This document shows, in pieces, positions 6,368-6,615 of a stretch of DNA of 6,615 nucleotides. Numbering within the stretch: the first letter of the stretch is position 1; each line of letters opens with the position of its first letter. The notes under the pieces are model-generated. The model was not told where the DNA came from. It saw nothing but the letters and a program-made list of their open reading frames with translations, and did no database searches. The position numbers and the translations under genes were made by a program. The stretch comes from Candidatus Luteimonas excrementigallinarum (GTDB lineage Bacteria > Pseudomonadota > Gammaproteobacteria > Xanthomonadales > Xanthomonadaceae): positions 1-6,615 of the forward strand of contig DXCY01000142.1 in the NCBI GenBank assembly GCA_019115725.1, read 5' to 3'.

Positions 6368-6498
6368 TCGGGACCTCGTGGCAGAGGAATACCTGGCTCG
6401 CGGCGTACGCGGGGTACGTGTTTCGCGGGGCGTCGGGGGCGTAGCCCCGACCTACGGGAGCGGAAGGCAAAGCGCTGGCGGGGTAGTTCCGGAGCCTT
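6368..6498. other. Non-coding spacer between the two hairpin elements
   Basis: No gene is supported here. The stretch contains SMAG copy 3 and, near 6400-6420, short GTACG-type imperfect palindromes. GGCGGGG at 6477-6483 could partly pair with the CCCCGTC at 6500-6506, competing with the outer stem of copy B. The open frames that cross it on both strands are of low complexity and are interrupted by the repeats. Confidence 0.4.
6431..6455 (-). repeat. SMAG (GTAG-ended REP) palindrome, copy 3
   Basis: The sequence is identical to copy 1 over 29 bases (6430-6458), with the stem GTCGGGG/CCCCGAC and GTAG at 6455-6452 on the minus strand. Unlike the other two copies it does not follow a visible stop codon; it lies in the spacer between the two hairpin elements. 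Confidence 0.85.
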
Positions 6499-6606
6499 GC
6501 CCCGTCGTGGCCGGGAGGCCTTTGCGCGTAAGTAAAGGAGGAGGCCGTAGCCGCAGGCGCAGGCCGGGGGACATGGAGCGCAAAGGCCTCCCGGCCGCGG
6601 CGGGGC
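6499..6606 (+). ncRNA. Long-stem hairpin element, copy B (conserved 50-nt loop), unrecognised
   Basis: A perfect 19-bp stem (6509-6527 with 6578-6596) is extended outward to 6499 and 6606 by ten more pairs, two of them G-T, so the arms are about 29 bp. The 50-nt loop (6528-6577) begins GTAAGTAAAGGAGGAGG and ends CGGGGGACATGGA, as in copy A. Its centre folds as GGCC/GGCC (6543-6546 with 6562-6565) around an inner GCC-GCA-GGC. It is inverted relative to copy A. No T-run follows. Function and family are unknown to me. Confidence 0.5.
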
Positions 6607-6615
6607 CCATCAGGT

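Noticed and set aside
6148..6470. Open frames of about 90-98 codons on both strands through the terminal intergenic region
   Set aside because: They run through the hairpin stem, loop and SMAG repeat, so their peptides are translations of repeats. There is no ribosome-binding site and no family resemblance.
6266..6606. Integron attC sites or a CRISPR array
   Set aside because: attC sites keep conserved outer ends with a variable loop, the opposite of what is seen. There are only two copies, inverted and without spacer periodicity, so it is not a CRISPR array.

Overview
The window is about two thirds G+C and carries three near-identical copies of a small GTAG-ended palindrome of the SMAG type, the REP family described from Stenotrophomonas maltophilia. 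Together with the protein types this points to Stenotrophomonas or a close relative in the Xanthomonadaceae. The genus is inferred from repeats and gene content, not from a database match.

Layout. Positions 2-388 (+) hold the 3' end of a CopD-like integral membrane protein. It converges on a minus-strand run of genes, and the 168-bp convergent gap holds two inverted SMAG palindromes. In transcription order the minus-strand run is: nnrS (6155-4935), a SirB2-family membrane protein (4885-4484), a PLP-dependent cysteine synthase/cysteine desulfhydrase-like enzyme (4452-3343), a 134-bp gap with a candidate promoter, a DUF2946 protein (3208-2777), and an OprC/NosA-type TonB-dependent copper receptor (2707-557). 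The last 460 bases (6156-6615) contain no credible gene. They hold the nnrS promoter, a third SMAG copy, and two copies of a long-stem hairpin element in opposite orientations.

How the genes may work together. The themes are copper and nitric oxide. NnrS is a haem- and copper-containing membrane protein linked to NO tolerance. OprC/NosA is the outer-membrane copper receptor; in Pseudomonas stutzeri, NosA was found through the copper-containing N2O reductase. DUF2946 proteins often sit beside such receptors, and CopD-like proteins belong to a copper-transport family. Both minus-strand transcription units start behind a TTGAC-N4-GTCA dyad of the CRP/FNR-family type. In each case its centre lies 42.5 bases before an ATG, with a plausible -10 at the matching position. 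One regulator sensing oxygen or NO could therefore drive both units; this is inference.

The least explained feature is the hairpin pair at 6266-6367 (-) and 6499-6606 (+). They share a 50-nt loop (43/50 identical when oriented alike). The inner 16 bp of their stems are perfectly paired in both copies yet differ at six pairs, all by compensatory changes. That pattern suggests selection for a folded RNA or folded single-stranded DNA. I do not recognise the family.
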